A DNA stretch of 64,000 nucleotides from Veillonellaceae bacterium (GCA_025992895.1 DAJPGA010000001.1:1736001-1800000), one strand, 5' to 3'; numbered from the stretch's first letter, positions 35,717 to 45,587 are shown. The notes: generated by a model not told the origin, from the sequence alone. A program made the numbers and translations.

Positions 35717-36658
35717 TCAGGTATTTTTGATGAAATCTGTGACATATTCCCGATAAGCCGGCCCATTCGCAGACATTTCCATTGTATGGGATGCTCCCTG
35801 GAATATATAAAGTTTTTTATTCGTGCTGGACGAATCCGCTAAAAGAAGTTCTGCTACTTCAGGCGGTACAAGCTGGTCTTTCGCACCATGAAGGAAAAGC
35901 ACCGGGGATGTCATGTGCTGGACTCTGTTTACCGGATCTATATCAGATAAAAGCTTGCCCGTATGCATATATAAAGCTGCCTGGAAGAATGGATTCAGTA
36001 TGTCCATACCGAGGACCAGTCTGTCATCACCCGTATACTTCATAAGCTTGTCTCTTCCAAGATCTAAAAGATCCCCGTAAGAGCTGTCAGCCACATAGAA
36101 TTTCATTTGCTTTCCTTCATCGCTTGCACTGTAGATGAGCGCCATGGCAGCGCCTAAGGAAACACCATGGAAGCCAATCTGCATTTGCGGATTTTTGCTT
36201 CTAAGAAGCGAAACCCATGCATTCATATCTTCCACATCATGGATGCCCCAGTCCGTATGGCCTCCTTCACTCTCTCCATGCCCTCGCAGATCGGCCATCA
36301 GGACATTGTACCCCATCCTGCGGTAAATATTGGCATAAGGAATGCACATCGTGCGGTTCTGATACAAACCATGGAGAAGTATCACCGTATTCCTGCTTCC
36401 TGATTCTCCCGGAATATACGTCCCGACAAGTTTCGTCCCATCCTTTGAATGGACTTCGACCCTCTGCCAGTCATTTCTCGCCTCCAGTGAATGGATCCGG
36501 TCAAGTTCTCCTTTATGGTTTTCTATTCCAAGAATCTGATCCCAGGGCGCGGAAAAAAGCTCTTCATACGCTACATTTCCCGCATAAAGCCCCGCCCCCA
36601 GAAAAAGGATGAGCGCAAGGCCGACGAGCCACTTGATTAATTTCCACAAAAAACGCAT
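35717..36658 (-). CDS. Membrane-anchored alpha/beta hydrolase
   Basis: 313 residues from the ATG at 36656-36658; the open frame continues upstream but overlaps the neighbouring terminator and gene. One N-terminal membrane anchor (FLWKLIKWLVGLALILFLGA). The hydrolase fold follows: VILLHGLYQNR near residue 95 (oxyanion region), nucleophile Ser in FHGVSLGAA near residue 178, acid in LHGAKDQLVPPE near residue 262 and His in FQGASHTME near residue 294. Serine hydrolase facing outside the membrane; the substrate is unknown. Confidence 0.85.
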   Translation of the reverse strand: MRFLWKLIKWLVGLALILFLGAGLYAGNVAYEELFSAPWDQILGIENHKGELDRIHSLEARNDWQRVEVHSKDGTKLVGTYIPGESGSRNTVILLHGLYQNRTMCIPYANIYRRMGYNVLMADLRGHGESEGGHTDWGIHDVEDMNAWVSLLRSKNPQMQIGFHGVSLGAAMALIYSASDEGKQMKFYVADSSYGDLLDLGRDKLMKYTGDDRLVLGMDILNPFFQAALYMHTGKLLSDIDPVNRVQHMTSPVLFLHGAKDQLVPPEVAELLLADSSSTNKKLYIFQGASHTMEMSANGPAYREYVTDFIKNT

Positions 36659-36717
36659 TCTAATGTCCCCTATAAGCAAATTTTTACTTCCTGTCCCGTT
36701 TCTTCTGGAATAACAAA

Positions 36718-36740
36718 TGACCGCAGAATATCTGCGGTCA
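36718..36740 (-). terminator. Terminator of the PAS-GGDEF gene
   Basis: TGACCGCAG pairs with CTGCGGTCA with a 5-nt loop; on the minus strand TTTGTTATT follows. Confidence 0.8.
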
Positions 36741-36755
36741 CTATTATTTCTGTCA

Positions 36756-37703
36756 TCATCTGATGTCTGCGCGCTCAATCTTTCCGACAAGAGGCACATC
36801 AGCATCGATCATGATCCTGTCTCTCCCTGCCTGCTTTGCCTTGAACATCAAGCGGTCTGCCCTGTCGACAATGGATTTTAAAGTATCTTCTTCTCTGACA
36901 AAGGTCACGCCAATAGAAACTGTAACAGAAAGCTTATTTCCGTCTTTAATAATATACGCCTGATTGACTACTTCCCGCAAGCGGTTTGCAATCGGAACAG
37001 CATCCTTTTCATAAGGAACAGGGCATACGCCGACAAACTCCTCGCCGCCCCAGCGTCCAATCACATCTTCGTGCCGGACATTCTCTTTAATGCTGTCAGC
37101 AAATGATTTCAGCATCATATCTCCGGCAACATGGCCATATTTTATATTAAAGTCATGGAAATGGTCAATATCCATAAACATCACAGCAAACGGGCGGAAT
37201 AATTTGTGGTACTCATAGAACCTGACCTTCAGTATGGATTCCATGTACAAGCGGTTCGGAAGCTCTGTCAGGGAATCATGGAATGCGATCTCATGCAGAT
37301 TTTCAACGAGCCGGGAATCTGCTTCCGCCGGGCCCACTACCTCAAAAATTTCTGCTACATGCTTCGTTTCCCCGTTTTCATCCTTAAGCGGCACGAAATA
37401 TGTATCAATCAAGATGCGGTATCCGTTCTTATGAAGAAAAGTAACTCTTGCTTTTGATTTCTCTCCCGATTCGACGGTAGCAAGGAGCGGGCAGAAGAAC
37501 TGGCAAAGGCTTCGTCCCTCTTCATCCATGTGGAACAATCCTGACTGCGGGCAGTGCTTGCCAACCATTTCCTCTCTTTTATATCCTGTAATCTGTTCAG
37601 CTTCCTTATTCCAGTAAACGATCGTACGGTCCGGCTCTACAATGTAAAGTCCAAAAGGAAGATCATCCGCTATCTTTCTAAAATTTTCTTCTTTCAGCTC
37701 CAT
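36756..37703 (-). CDS. Diguanylate cyclase with PAS sensor domain
   Basis: 315 residues from the ATG at 37701-37703 with AAAGGGGAG upstream. PAS domain at about residues 8-125 (YIVEPDRTIVYWNKEAEQI, YKREEMVGKHC). GGDEF domain at about 145-305: DSLTELPNRLY, MFMDIDHFHDFN, and the active site RWGGEEF. An RHED five residues before it fits the inhibitory I-site RxxD. It should make cyclic di-GMP from two GTP and be product-inhibited. First of three consecutive cyclic-di-GMP genes by map position (last in transcription order). Confidence 0.93.
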   Translation of the reverse strand: MELKEENFRKIADDLPFGLYIVEPDRTIVYWNKEAEQITGYKREEMVGKHCPQSGLFHMDEEGRSLCQFFCPLLATVESGEKSKARVTFLHKNGYRILIDTYFVPLKDENGETKHVAEIFEVVGPAEADSRLVENLHEIAFHDSLTELPNRLYMESILKVRFYEYHKLFRPFAVMFMDIDHFHDFNIKYGHVAGDMMLKSFADSIKENVRHEDVIGRWGGEEFVGVCPVPYEKDAVPIANRLREVVNQAYIIKDGNKLSVTVSIGVTFVREEDTLKSIVDRADRLMFKAKQAGRDRIMIDADVPLVGKIERADIR

Positions 37704-37839
37704 CAGAAACTCCCCTTTCTGTAATCCGAGTTCCGTACAGGAATTACATGGTACATAACAAATCATGAAATCATGGCGGTCACAAATCATCATCTAGATA
37801 ACTTGCCGTTTGCATGCATCAGCTGTTCCCGCTGCGGAA

Positions 37840-39351
37840 TTACCTTGCAGCAGCTCTTTCATCTCCCCGTTCTGTCAGTCTATGTGTTTTATAATACCTC
37901 TTCTTATTGCGATACATCTTTTTATCGGCAGACTTCATTCCAAAATCAAACTCGGATGCATTTTCCACCCACTCAAAGCCAATGGCGACATCCACGGAAC
38001 GATTCCGGATAACCTTCGTGAATCGCCTAAGTTTATCCATCATGTCCAGTTTCTTCACATTATCCATGATGATAATAAATTCATCGCCGCCAAGGCGGTA
38101 TATATCGTCAGGATCGAAAATTTCCTTCATGATGTCAGCGATTTCCTTCAGCCGGAGATCCCCTGCATCATGCCCGTATGTATCATTTGTTGCTTTAAGA
38201 TTATTCAGATCGGCATATATGATTCCAACCGGCGTCCGATGAAGCTTGAGCTCCTCTACCTTCTTGCTCATTGCATTCCTGTTATGGAGTCCGGTCAGCA
38301 GATCATTGCCCGACATATATTTCAGTGTATTCATCAGTTCCTGATTTCTTGCCTTGAGGTCCAGGTAACCAGCCACTTTTTCCAGCATGTACCTGACATC
38401 GACGCCATTTTCTCGGTCGTAATTGATGACACCAAGGAATCCGTATAAGTGATTATCACGGAAAATAGGAACTTCAGCAATCGAATGCACATCGTGCGCT
38501 TTCAGGAACTGATACGTTACCCGGTCAGTGTCCTTGATATCATGAATATCGGAAATCGCAATGCTGTCATTCTTCTCAAGGAGATGCTTCCTCATCTCGA
38601 CATATTCATCAAAATCAGCACCTGTAAATCCCAGATTCTTAATCGATGCAAGACCTTCTCTGCACCAGCTGAAAGGATAGGAAACTGACTGATCCTGTAT
38701 GTTTCCAATGAAGACGCGGTCTGCGGAAATGATAATTCCTATTTCCTTGAGAACACTTCCAATCGCTGTGCCGTAATTCTCGCCTTTGATGAGGATATCC
38801 ATCAGGTAATTGACCAGATGATCCGTTGAGTAATTGAGTACTCTGGGTGCTGCCTGCACGGTGCTCTTGTCCCGGCGAAGAATCATTGCTGAACAGGTGC
38901 CTCTTCTTGGCCCCCTGAAAAACAGATAGTCCAGCCATTCTCCTTCTTCAGGAAAGTACTTCTGGTTGAAAACGGTCCTTCCTTCGTAGGCGGCTTCATA
39001 CAAACGCTGCCGCCAGGTATAATCCGGCGTATCCAGAAGATCTGAAAAGCGTTTTTCCAATTCAGTCTTATTATGGATTCCCATCATCTTCTCATATGCC
39101 GTATTCTTGTAACGGCAGATGATGCCTGAAATCATCCCGTCATTTCCAATCGGAACATCAAGCAGGACATAAGGAATAGGAATACGATCGAACAGTTCGC
39201 CTTTATTGACCCAGTCATCGACGGAAATTTCAGCACCGCCGCTCCTGATGATACCGATAGCCTGTTCCATCAATTTACCGGCTGCAATCTTATCTGATCC
39301 ATATGTAATCAGTGTATTTGCATCCACTTTACATGGAATATTTTTTTGCAT
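37840..39351 (-). CDS. Diguanylate cyclase with GAF-like sensor region
   Basis: 503 residues. The N-terminal region (about 30-170) looks like a PAS-type sensor; about 185-325 resembles a GAF domain (ISADRVFIGNIQ, SIAEVPIFRDNHLYGFLGV). The C-terminal GGDEF domain has DLLTGLHNRNAM near residue 357 and an intact active site RLGGDEF near 434; no RxxD I-site is seen before it (FDPD instead). The 5' end overlaps the upstream GGDEF-EAL gene by 43 bp; a later ATG at 39270 would avoid overlap, so the start is uncertain. Confidence 0.88.
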   Translation of the reverse strand: MQKNIPCKVDANTLITYGSDKIAAGKLMEQAIGIIRSGGAEISVDDWVNKGELFDRIPIPYVLLDVPIGNDGMISGIICRYKNTAYEKMMGIHNKTELEKRFSDLLDTPDYTWRQRLYEAAYEGRTVFNQKYFPEEGEWLDYLFFRGPRRGTCSAMILRRDKSTVQAAPRVLNYSTDHLVNYLMDILIKGENYGTAIGSVLKEIGIIISADRVFIGNIQDQSVSYPFSWCREGLASIKNLGFTGADFDEYVEMRKHLLEKNDSIAISDIHDIKDTDRVTYQFLKAHDVHSIAEVPIFRDNHLYGFLGVINYDRENGVDVRYMLEKVAGYLDLKARNQELMNTLKYMSGNDLLTGLHNRNAMSKKVEELKLHRTPVGIIYADLNNLKATNDTYGHDAGDLRLKEIADIMKEIFDPDDIYRLGGDEFIIIMDNVKKLDMMDKLRRFTKVIRNRSVDVAIGFEWVENASEFDFGMKSADKKMYRNKKRYYKTHRLTERGDERAAAR

Positions 39352-42300
39352 GGAATATTTTCCACATGATCGATATGGGAAATTTCTTCTTTCAATTTCC
39401 GGCTCATATCCGAAACAGCACCCTGGTCCTCATAATGGAAGAGAAGGATAAACTCTCCTCCATTGATCCTTCCGACTGGTCCGCTTCTGCCGAAGACTGA
39501 ATTGATTCTTGAAGTAATTTCTCTTAAAAGTTCATCTGCCATCTCTTTCCCGTAAGATGCCAGCATTTGATTATACTGGGGAACAAAGATAAAGAGCATG
39601 ACGTAGTCCACATTATAATGCTGATACATTTCCGAATACGTCATCATGGACTCGAGCAAACCTCTTGAATTCAAAAGTTCCGTGACCGGATCTGTTACTG
39701 TAAGCTTTAGATTCTCACGGCTCTTTTCTATCTGCTCTTCCTCAATGAACCAACCTAAAATCCCTATGATTTCCCCTTCATCATAAATAGGAATCTCTGT
39801 ATAAATAATTCTTTTCAGCGTTCCCTGAAGTACGCAGTCAACCATTTCGTTCCTGATGCAGCGGCCGGAAATAAGCACATCATCCTCTGAACGTTTCCAT
39901 GAATATTCATTGATGATCCAGCCCATCTCATCTGACGTCTTTCCAATGACGTCCTTTTCTGAGCTGAGTCCGAAAGATTTCATGAACTTCGAATTGATTC
40001 CGCGGATCCGGTGCTCCCTGTCCTTCCAGAAACAGGCAACGTCTGAGAAATTCATCAGGCTCTTCCAGAGGACATCCTTGCTCTCGACACCTCTTTCAGC
40101 ATACGCTTCAAGCGCTCTTTCTTCGATATCTTCCTGCGCTGTGCCTACCATCTTCGCACAGTCCCCAGACAGCCCCTTCACACAGTAAAGTATCTTTGAA
40201 GCGCCCGTGCGGGATACCGGTATGATGGTGTGCATCTTCCAGGGATATGTACCATCCTTGTCTTTAGTCCGGAAGAAAGAGGAAAGGCCGGTATGCCCTT
40301 CCGCCTCCACCCTTTGCGAAAGTGTATTTGCATCTGTAAAAGCCAGATATCTTTCATAATCAGCAGGATAGATACAGGTCTCGGAGTAAATAACATGATC
40401 CTGTTCCAGATCACCCGTCTTTGACAGTTTTCCTCTCGTTTCTCCCCGGCCGGCCAAGTTCATTGAAGTCCTTTTTGCCAGATCCAAAAGCGTTATATTG
40501 TCGTAGACGGAATACACATTCTGAAGAATGCGGTCAAAATGCGTCTGTCCGGCTCTGTCTGTATCTCCCGGAGTATTTTCTACCAGATTATTTAATTTGA
40601 TAGAAAATGCATACGTTCCATTATTATGAACAATGCAGGCTCCTGAAAGAATCTTCGGCTTATTGCTGATGATGCAGGAAACTTCTTCACGATGCCCGCT
40701 TTTCAGTACTTTTTCAGCCAGTTCCCTGAATGCACTGGCAAATTCCATCCGCCTTGCATTTCCAATGCTTTCCCTATTGCCAAGCTCTATGCAGCCGGGC
40801 GTCATAATCTTTTTCAGATGTTCATCCTTGGTATATAAAAGACGAATTGTCTTTCCATCGTATTCAGCGACACCAGGTGCTTTATCGTTCTGAAAATCAA
40901 CCTTGCTCAAAGCCTCATAGTAAAGACGCATAGCGCGGCTTTCAATTTTGATTCCCGTATCCATGCAGTGACGGATCGTTTCTTCGTAGGGAGCCGGTTT
41001 TCCAAAATAATATCCTTGTACTTCTTCGCAGCCCGCCTTTTTCAAGAATTCAAACTGCTCCTTTGTCTCTACGCCCTCTGCCAGACTCCTCCCGCCGATA
41101 GTTTTCGTCATAGCTACAACGGATGACAGAATATTTCTGGCCCTTTTACTCGGGCTTGATAGAAATGCCATATCGATTTTAAGCACGTCAAACTTATAGT
41201 CTTTCAGAAGATTGAGCGAGGAGTAACCGCTTCCGAAATCATCCATCCAGACTTCATAACCAGCCGCGCGGAATTTTTTCAGAGTCTTCCAGATGACGGT
41301 TTCCCCGCCCATAAAAACGCTTTCCGTGACTTCGATGTGCAAAAGTTCCTTTGGAACTCTGTATCTGGCTGTCAAATCCTCTATTTCCTTAAAAATATCG
41401 CAGCAAAGAAAATCGAGGCGCGAAAGATTGACCGAAACAGGAACAATAGCCTCTCCGCTTCTCTTGCAAAGCGCAATATTCCTGCACACCTGCCGAATAA
41501 TCTCCAAATCAAGCTTGTAAATTTCCCGGCTGTCTTCCAACGCGGTGATAAAGTCGCATGGCATTAAGAATCCCTTTATAGGATCATTCCAGCGGGCAAG
41601 TGCTTCCATGCCGCATAACGTTTTCGAAATCGTTCTTACGACTGGCTGGAAGTATGCCTTTATGTATTCCTTCTCTATGGCTTCATCAATATTCTTGGTC
41701 ACATATTCGCGGACAGTCAGACTCTTTCCCATGGAATCCGTGTAATATGCATAAAAGGTGTCCGGTGTATTGCGGATACTGTCACAGGCAATCTTGACAC
41801 TGGCCAGTGCCAGATCAGGATTCAGCGTTTCTCCATGCAGTTCATATACGCCAATCTTGCATTCCACCTTGGCGGACGGCCTGATACGAAGGATCATATC
41901 ATGCACTTCCTTCAGCCGCCTGTCTATATCCCCGCCTTCAGCAAGGACCATGAAATGATCCACGTCGAAACGGGAAATGAATGAATCCGAAAAGACCTGG
42001 CGGATGCTCTCCCCCATCATCTTCAGGAACTTATCTCCTGCAGTAATGCCGTAATTGACATTGAACATTTTGAAATGGGAAATATTGAAGAACAGCAGGT
42101 ACAATCTGTCAGGACTGCTTTTTTGCGCATTTTCCCTGACAACTTCGTGAGCTGCAGCAATGAAGCGTCTCATGCCAGGAAGTCCCGTTACAGGATCGAC
42201 CTCATAAGAAGGCAGTCTGCCTTTTTCATTGATGACAAAGACATGAATCAGATGGCTTCCCGTCTTTTCATCCTCTACATGCCCTGCCAGTTCCACAGGC

Positions 42301-42599
42301 CGGCAGCTTCTGTTTGCTGTCACGATCATGCAGTTCAATGTGAAACGGTCTTTACTTGCATGCAGCTGATCCTTTATATCATCCAGCAGCAAGGTCCGGT
42401 TCTTATGGATCATGCCAAAAAGAGACCCGCCTGTCAGTTCATGGAATCCTCTTTCATTTTTACAATCGCATAGAGCCAGCATTCGGGGGTTCGTATAGAC
42501 AATTTCTCCCTGTTCATCATCTCTGTATACAAAGACGCCAATAGGGAAGTTTTCATAAGTATGTCTCATGAAGTCCAGCGTATATAACGATTTATCCAT
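39309..42599 (-). CDS. Multidomain PAS-GGDEF-EAL-PAS-GGDEF protein, probable cyclic-di-GMP phosphodiesterase
   Basis: 1096 residues. PAS at about 1-120; a degenerate GGDEF at about 135-300 (AEGGD in place of GGDEF); EAL domain at about 310-560 with the catalytic set MEALARW, VSVNLSRLDF, EVTESVF, MDDFGSGYSS, VLKIDMAF, EGVETKEQ and QGYYFGKP all present; a linker and second PAS at about 840-955; a final GGDEF-like domain whose motif reads INGGEF, also degenerate. The EAL part looks active, so the net activity is probably phosphodiesterase with GGDEF domains used for GTP sensing or scaffolding. The ATG has GGGG upstream. No membrane segments. Confidence 0.9.
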   Translation of the reverse strand: MDKSLYTLDFMRHTYENFPIGVFVYRDDEQGEIVYTNPRMLALCDCKNERGFHELTGGSLFGMIHKNRTLLLDDIKDQLHASKDRFTLNCMIVTANRSCRPVELAGHVEDEKTGSHLIHVFVINEKGRLPSYEVDPVTGLPGMRRFIAAAHEVVRENAQKSSPDRLYLLFFNISHFKMFNVNYGITAGDKFLKMMGESIRQVFSDSFISRFDVDHFMVLAEGGDIDRRLKEVHDMILRIRPSAKVECKIGVYELHGETLNPDLALASVKIACDSIRNTPDTFYAYYTDSMGKSLTVREYVTKNIDEAIEKEYIKAYFQPVVRTISKTLCGMEALARWNDPIKGFLMPCDFITALEDSREIYKLDLEIIRQVCRNIALCKRSGEAIVPVSVNLSRLDFLCCDIFKEIEDLTARYRVPKELLHIEVTESVFMGGETVIWKTLKKFRAAGYEVWMDDFGSGYSSLNLLKDYKFDVLKIDMAFLSSPSKRARNILSSVVAMTKTIGGRSLAEGVETKEQFEFLKKAGCEEVQGYYFGKPAPYEETIRHCMDTGIKIESRAMRLYYEALSKVDFQNDKAPGVAEYDGKTIRLLYTKDEHLKKIMTPGCIELGNRESIGNARRMEFASAFRELAEKVLKSGHREEVSCIISNKPKILSGACIVHNNGTYAFSIKLNNLVENTPGDTDRAGQTHFDRILQNVYSVYDNITLLDLAKRTSMNLAGRGETRGKLSKTGDLEQDHVIYSETCIYPADYERYLAFTDANTLSQRVEAEGHTGLSSFFRTKDKDGTYPWKMHTIIPVSRTGASKILYCVKGLSGDCAKMVGTAQEDIEERALEAYAERGVESKDVLWKSLMNFSDVACFWKDREHRIRGINSKFMKSFGLSSEKDVIGKTSDEMGWIINEYSWKRSEDDVLISGRCIRNEMVDCVLQGTLKRIIYTEIPIYDEGEIIGILGWFIEEEQIEKSRENLKLTVTDPVTELLNSRGLLESMMTYSEMYQHYNVDYVMLFIFVPQYNQMLASYGKEMADELLREITSRINSVFGRSGPVGRINGGEFILLFHYEDQGAVSDMSRKLKEEISHIDHVENIPCKKIFHVKWMQIH

Positions 42600-42656
42600 A
42601 ATATCCCCGTCCCAGCTTCTACGGAAGCTCGAAAAATATTTTTAATCTTTGTTATA

Positions 42657-42686
42657 ATTATATAAGTTTTAGTCCATATTTGTAAA
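42657..42686 (-). promoter_or_regulatory. Promoter of the cyclic-di-GMP gene cluster
   Basis: On the minus strand TTTACA (42686-42681), 18-nt spacer, TATAAT (42662-42657). It is about 58 nt upstream of the GGDEF-EAL start. Confidence 0.65.
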
Positions 42687-42721
42687 TATCGAATAGATGC
42701 TTTAGCCCGAAAAATACAATA

Positions 42722-42757
42722 AAAAATCCAATCCGTCGGGTTTTTACAGATTGGCTT
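42722..42757 (-). terminator. Terminator of the Tad operon
   Basis: On the minus strand CCAATC (42754-42749) pairs with GATTGG (42733-42728), followed by ATTTTTTATT. It lies about 50 nt after the DUF192 stop. Confidence 0.7.
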
Positions 42758-42806
42758 AAAATCATTTTATGAAACTCATTAGTTTATAAATTTTTATTTT
42801 TTGCTC

Positions 42807-43175
42807 TTACTTACTATTTATTTTCTCACTGCATTTGCCTTTCATACCAGTTTCTAAATGCATCCTTTCCGCCTCGCCGGAAAGCATCTCTATGACTGAT
42901 GCGGCATGGAAGCAGGCTGAAATTCCTATCCAGGGATGGAGATTCCTTACTATTTTCACAATGGTATTATCCTGATCAAGATAAACCGCATCAATAGCAA
43001 AGCGCATAAAGCACATATGAATGCTGTTTGTTGAAACAAGAAGAAGCCCGCTTCCTTGAGGAAGCGGTTTTCTCATCATAAGCCCGCAGAAACGGCCAAG
43101 CCACGTATCAGCCCTTTCCACCTGAATCTGAACGCATGGAAAATCTTCCTTGCTAAAAGTCCAATATTCGAGCAT
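42807..43175 (-). CDS. DUF192 family protein
   Basis: 122 residues from the ATG at 43173-43175 with AAAGGAGAG upstream. It has the DUF192 pattern: VERADTWLGRFCGLMMRKPL, GSGLLLVSTNSIHMCFMRFAID, VYLDQDNTIVKIV, and the final AASVIEMLSGEAE. Function unknown; DUF192 proteins occur near Tad/type II secretion genes in some bacteria. It is the last gene of the Tad operon here, 40 bp after tadC. No signal peptide is visible. Confidence 0.85.
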   Translation of the reverse strand: MLEYWTFSKEDFPCVQIQVERADTWLGRFCGLMMRKPLPQGSGLLLVSTNSIHMCFMRFAIDAVYLDQDNTIVKIVRNLHPWIGISACFHAASVIEMLSGEAERMHLETGMKGKCSEKINSK

Positions 43176-43215
43176 AGACTCTCCTTTGCGCCTCACAGTC
43201 TTAGCAAAATAAAAA

Positions 43216-44151
43216 TCACCCCATTGCCTGCTTGATTGATAATAAGGATGGTAATAGTACAACAACGAAAATCGATGGGAATATGCAAAGTACTAGTGGG
43301 AAAACCATCTTGACAGGTGCCTTCATTGCCGTGGCTCTAGCTCTCTGTCTCCTGATATTTCTCATATTATCTGCCTGAATTTTCAAGGTATCTGACATAG
43401 ATGCCCCCAGCTTTTCCGACTGGGTAACTGACATAACGAAGAGGTAAATATCCTGCACATCGCAGCGGTTAGCCATAAATTTCATGGAACGAGCGCGTGT
43501 CATACCCATACGTATATCCTGAAGCATCCAGCGGAATTCATCAATGAGCGGCCCGTCCATACGGTCAACGACCTTCTTTAAAGCTCCGTCAAAGGAAAGT
43601 CCTGCCTGCACCGAAATGGAAAGTAAATCCAAAACATCGGGCAGCTGACGGATAATCTGATCCTGTCTTCTTCAGATAACATGATTTAAAATTCCAAAGG
43701 GAACTAATGCACCAAAAATCATTCCCATCCATATAATTAGAAGCCCGCTTATAAAGGTTGTATTTTCTTTGGCAACATATCGGAAAGATATAATTCCCCC
43801 TGCCATCATACAGATAAACCAAATGCCGGCCATCGGCCTTACATGCCAGATTCCCCGCTTACCGGCAAGCATAATACGGTGCTGCATCATTTTGGAGATA
43901 GTTGCGGGCGTAAGATATGAAAATGTAGATGCAAAACGTCCAAGAAGTCTGCCAATCGTCCTTTGAAGGAAAGGCGTTTTTTTCAGTTCTTCTGCCCTGT
44001 CAGCACTCAAATCATTTTTCGATTGATTGCCTGCATACTCTCCCAGTCTTTTTTTTACGCCGCGAGCCTCTCCTGAAGAGCGGAGGATAAGGAAGGCAAG
44101 CAGCAAGAAAATGACCGCCGCGATGAATGCAGATAGCAAGAGAATCATCAT
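43216..44151 (-). pseudogene. tadC: tadC, Tad-pilus inner-membrane protein, interrupted by an in-frame TGA
   Basis: The 5' part (44151-43672) encodes 159 residues with membrane segments at the N terminus and near residues 105-155, ending ILNHVI-stop. The same frame resumes directly after the TGA (43674-43672) with RRQDQIIRQLPDVLDLLSISVQ-type sequence, the usual TadC/GspF-like continuation, and runs to 43216 with a second pair of membrane segments. So one nonsense codon separates two well-conserved halves with no frameshift. The gene otherwise has normal length (about 311 residues). Possibilities are a recent nonsense mutation, a sequencing error, readthrough, or two separate polypeptides (a TTG at 43632 could start the second). 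TadC and TadB form the inner-membrane platform. It overlaps tadA by 4 bp. Confidence 0.85.
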
Positions 44152-45536
44152 TCACCCTCCTCTGGGAAATGCATGGAACCAGCCTGCATCAGATCTCTCG
44201 GAAGCTCCACATTATGAGCTTTAAACTTAGAAAGGAACTGAGGCTGAAGTCCGGTCGGTTCAAAGACCCCCAGTGCTTTACCGCTATCATCAAATCCTGT
44301 CTGCCGATAACGATACAAATCCTGCAGGACGATAACGTCCCCTTCCATTTTCTGGACTTCTGTGATATATGTAATTTTTCTGGAACCATCCTGAATACGG
44401 GATTGGTGGACAATCAAATCAAGCGCGGAAGAAATCTGGTCACGTATTGCGCGGACCGGAAGTTCCAGGCCGGACATCAGCACCATTGTTTCCAGACGGC
44501 TTAGAATATCTCTAGGGCTGTTCGCATGCGCTGTCGTCAGGGATCCATCATGACCTGTATTCATGGCCTGCAGCATATCGAGTGCTTCACCGCCGCGGAC
44601 TTCGCCTACAATAATACGGTCAGGGCGCATACGTAGGGAATTTTTTACAAGATCGCGGATCGTAATGGCGCCTTTCCCTTCAATGTTAGCCGGCCTGGCT
44701 TCAAGAGTTACGACATGCGGCTGCTCCAGGCGGAGTTCTGCTGCATCTTCGATTGTTACAATACGTTCATCGGAAGGAATAAAAGAAGACAGGACATTCA
44801 GTGTCGTTGTCTTACCGGAACCAGTACCACCGCTAACCATAATATTCAGCTTGGCTTTGACGCATCCACGGAGGAAACGAGCCATATCTTCCGAAAGCGA
44901 ACCAAATGAAACGAGATCTTCAATTGATAGAGGCGTCTGTGAAAACTTACGAATCGTAATACAGGGGCCTACCAAAGACAAAGGTGGAATAATGATATTG
45001 ACACGCGATCCATCAGGAAGTCTGGCGTCGACCAATGGAGATGCCTCATCAATATGACGCCCTAATGGGGCTACGATTTTTTCTACAATAGACATCAAAT
45101 GAGCATTATCATGGAACTGTGCACTAGTCAGATGGAGCTTCCCCATCTGTTCCACATACACCTGTTTCGGCCCATTAACCATGACTTCTGTGACGGAGTT
45201 ATCTTTCAGAAGAGGTTCAATCGGTCCAAGACCCAGGATTTCATCACAGATATCAGATACAAGGCGCGCTCGCTCACCACGCGGTACCGCAAACGGGTTT
45301 TCACTCAGAACTCTTTCTACATAAGTGGAAATCAGAGCTTCCACTTCCTGACGGCTGTGATTCGTTCCTTCAAAGAGCTGCTGCTGTTCAGAGGTCATTT
45401 CATCGACGATCCTGCGATGTACCGCAATCTTCAGGTCCTGATATCCCTGTTCAACAACCTTATCTGCGCGGCCGGCAAAAATTTTGCCTTCCTTTTTATT
45501 TTCCTTTTTCCCAAGACGCTCAAGCAGTGTCACCAT
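44148..45536 (-). CDS. tadA: Tad pilus assembly ATPase TadA/CpaF
   Basis: 462 residues from the ATG at 45534-45536, 5 nt after GGAGG (a GTG two codons earlier overlaps the site). Secretion ATPase of the CpaF type: N-terminal helical domain; LGPIEPLLKDNSVTEVMVNG near residue 110; Walker A SGGTGSGKTTTLN near residue 232; IVTIEDAAELRLEQPHVV near 258 (Asp box); Walker B-like RIIVGEVRGGEALDML near 305 and the His box GSLTTAHANSP near 332. It drives Flp pilin assembly at the cytosolic face. It lies upstream of tadC with a 4-bp overlap. Confidence 0.95.
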   Translation of the reverse strand: MVTLLERLGKKENKKEGKIFAGRADKVVEQGYQDLKIAVHRRIVDEMTSEQQQLFEGTNHSRQEVEALISTYVERVLSENPFAVPRGERARLVSDICDEILGLGPIEPLLKDNSVTEVMVNGPKQVYVEQMGKLHLTSAQFHDNAHLMSIVEKIVAPLGRHIDEASPLVDARLPDGSRVNIIIPPLSLVGPCITIRKFSQTPLSIEDLVSFGSLSEDMARFLRGCVKAKLNIMVSGGTGSGKTTTLNVLSSFIPSDERIVTIEDAAELRLEQPHVVTLEARPANIEGKGAITIRDLVKNSLRMRPDRIIVGEVRGGEALDMLQAMNTGHDGSLTTAHANSPRDILSRLETMVLMSGLELPVRAIRDQISSALDLIVHQSRIQDGSRKITYITEVQKMEGDVIVLQDLYRYRQTGFDDSGKALGVFEPTGLQPQFLSKFKAHNVELPRDLMQAGSMHFPEEGE

Positions 45537-45587
45537 TTCCACCTCCCTGCCATCAACCTGTAAAAATTTTTTATGAGTTAACCTTAC

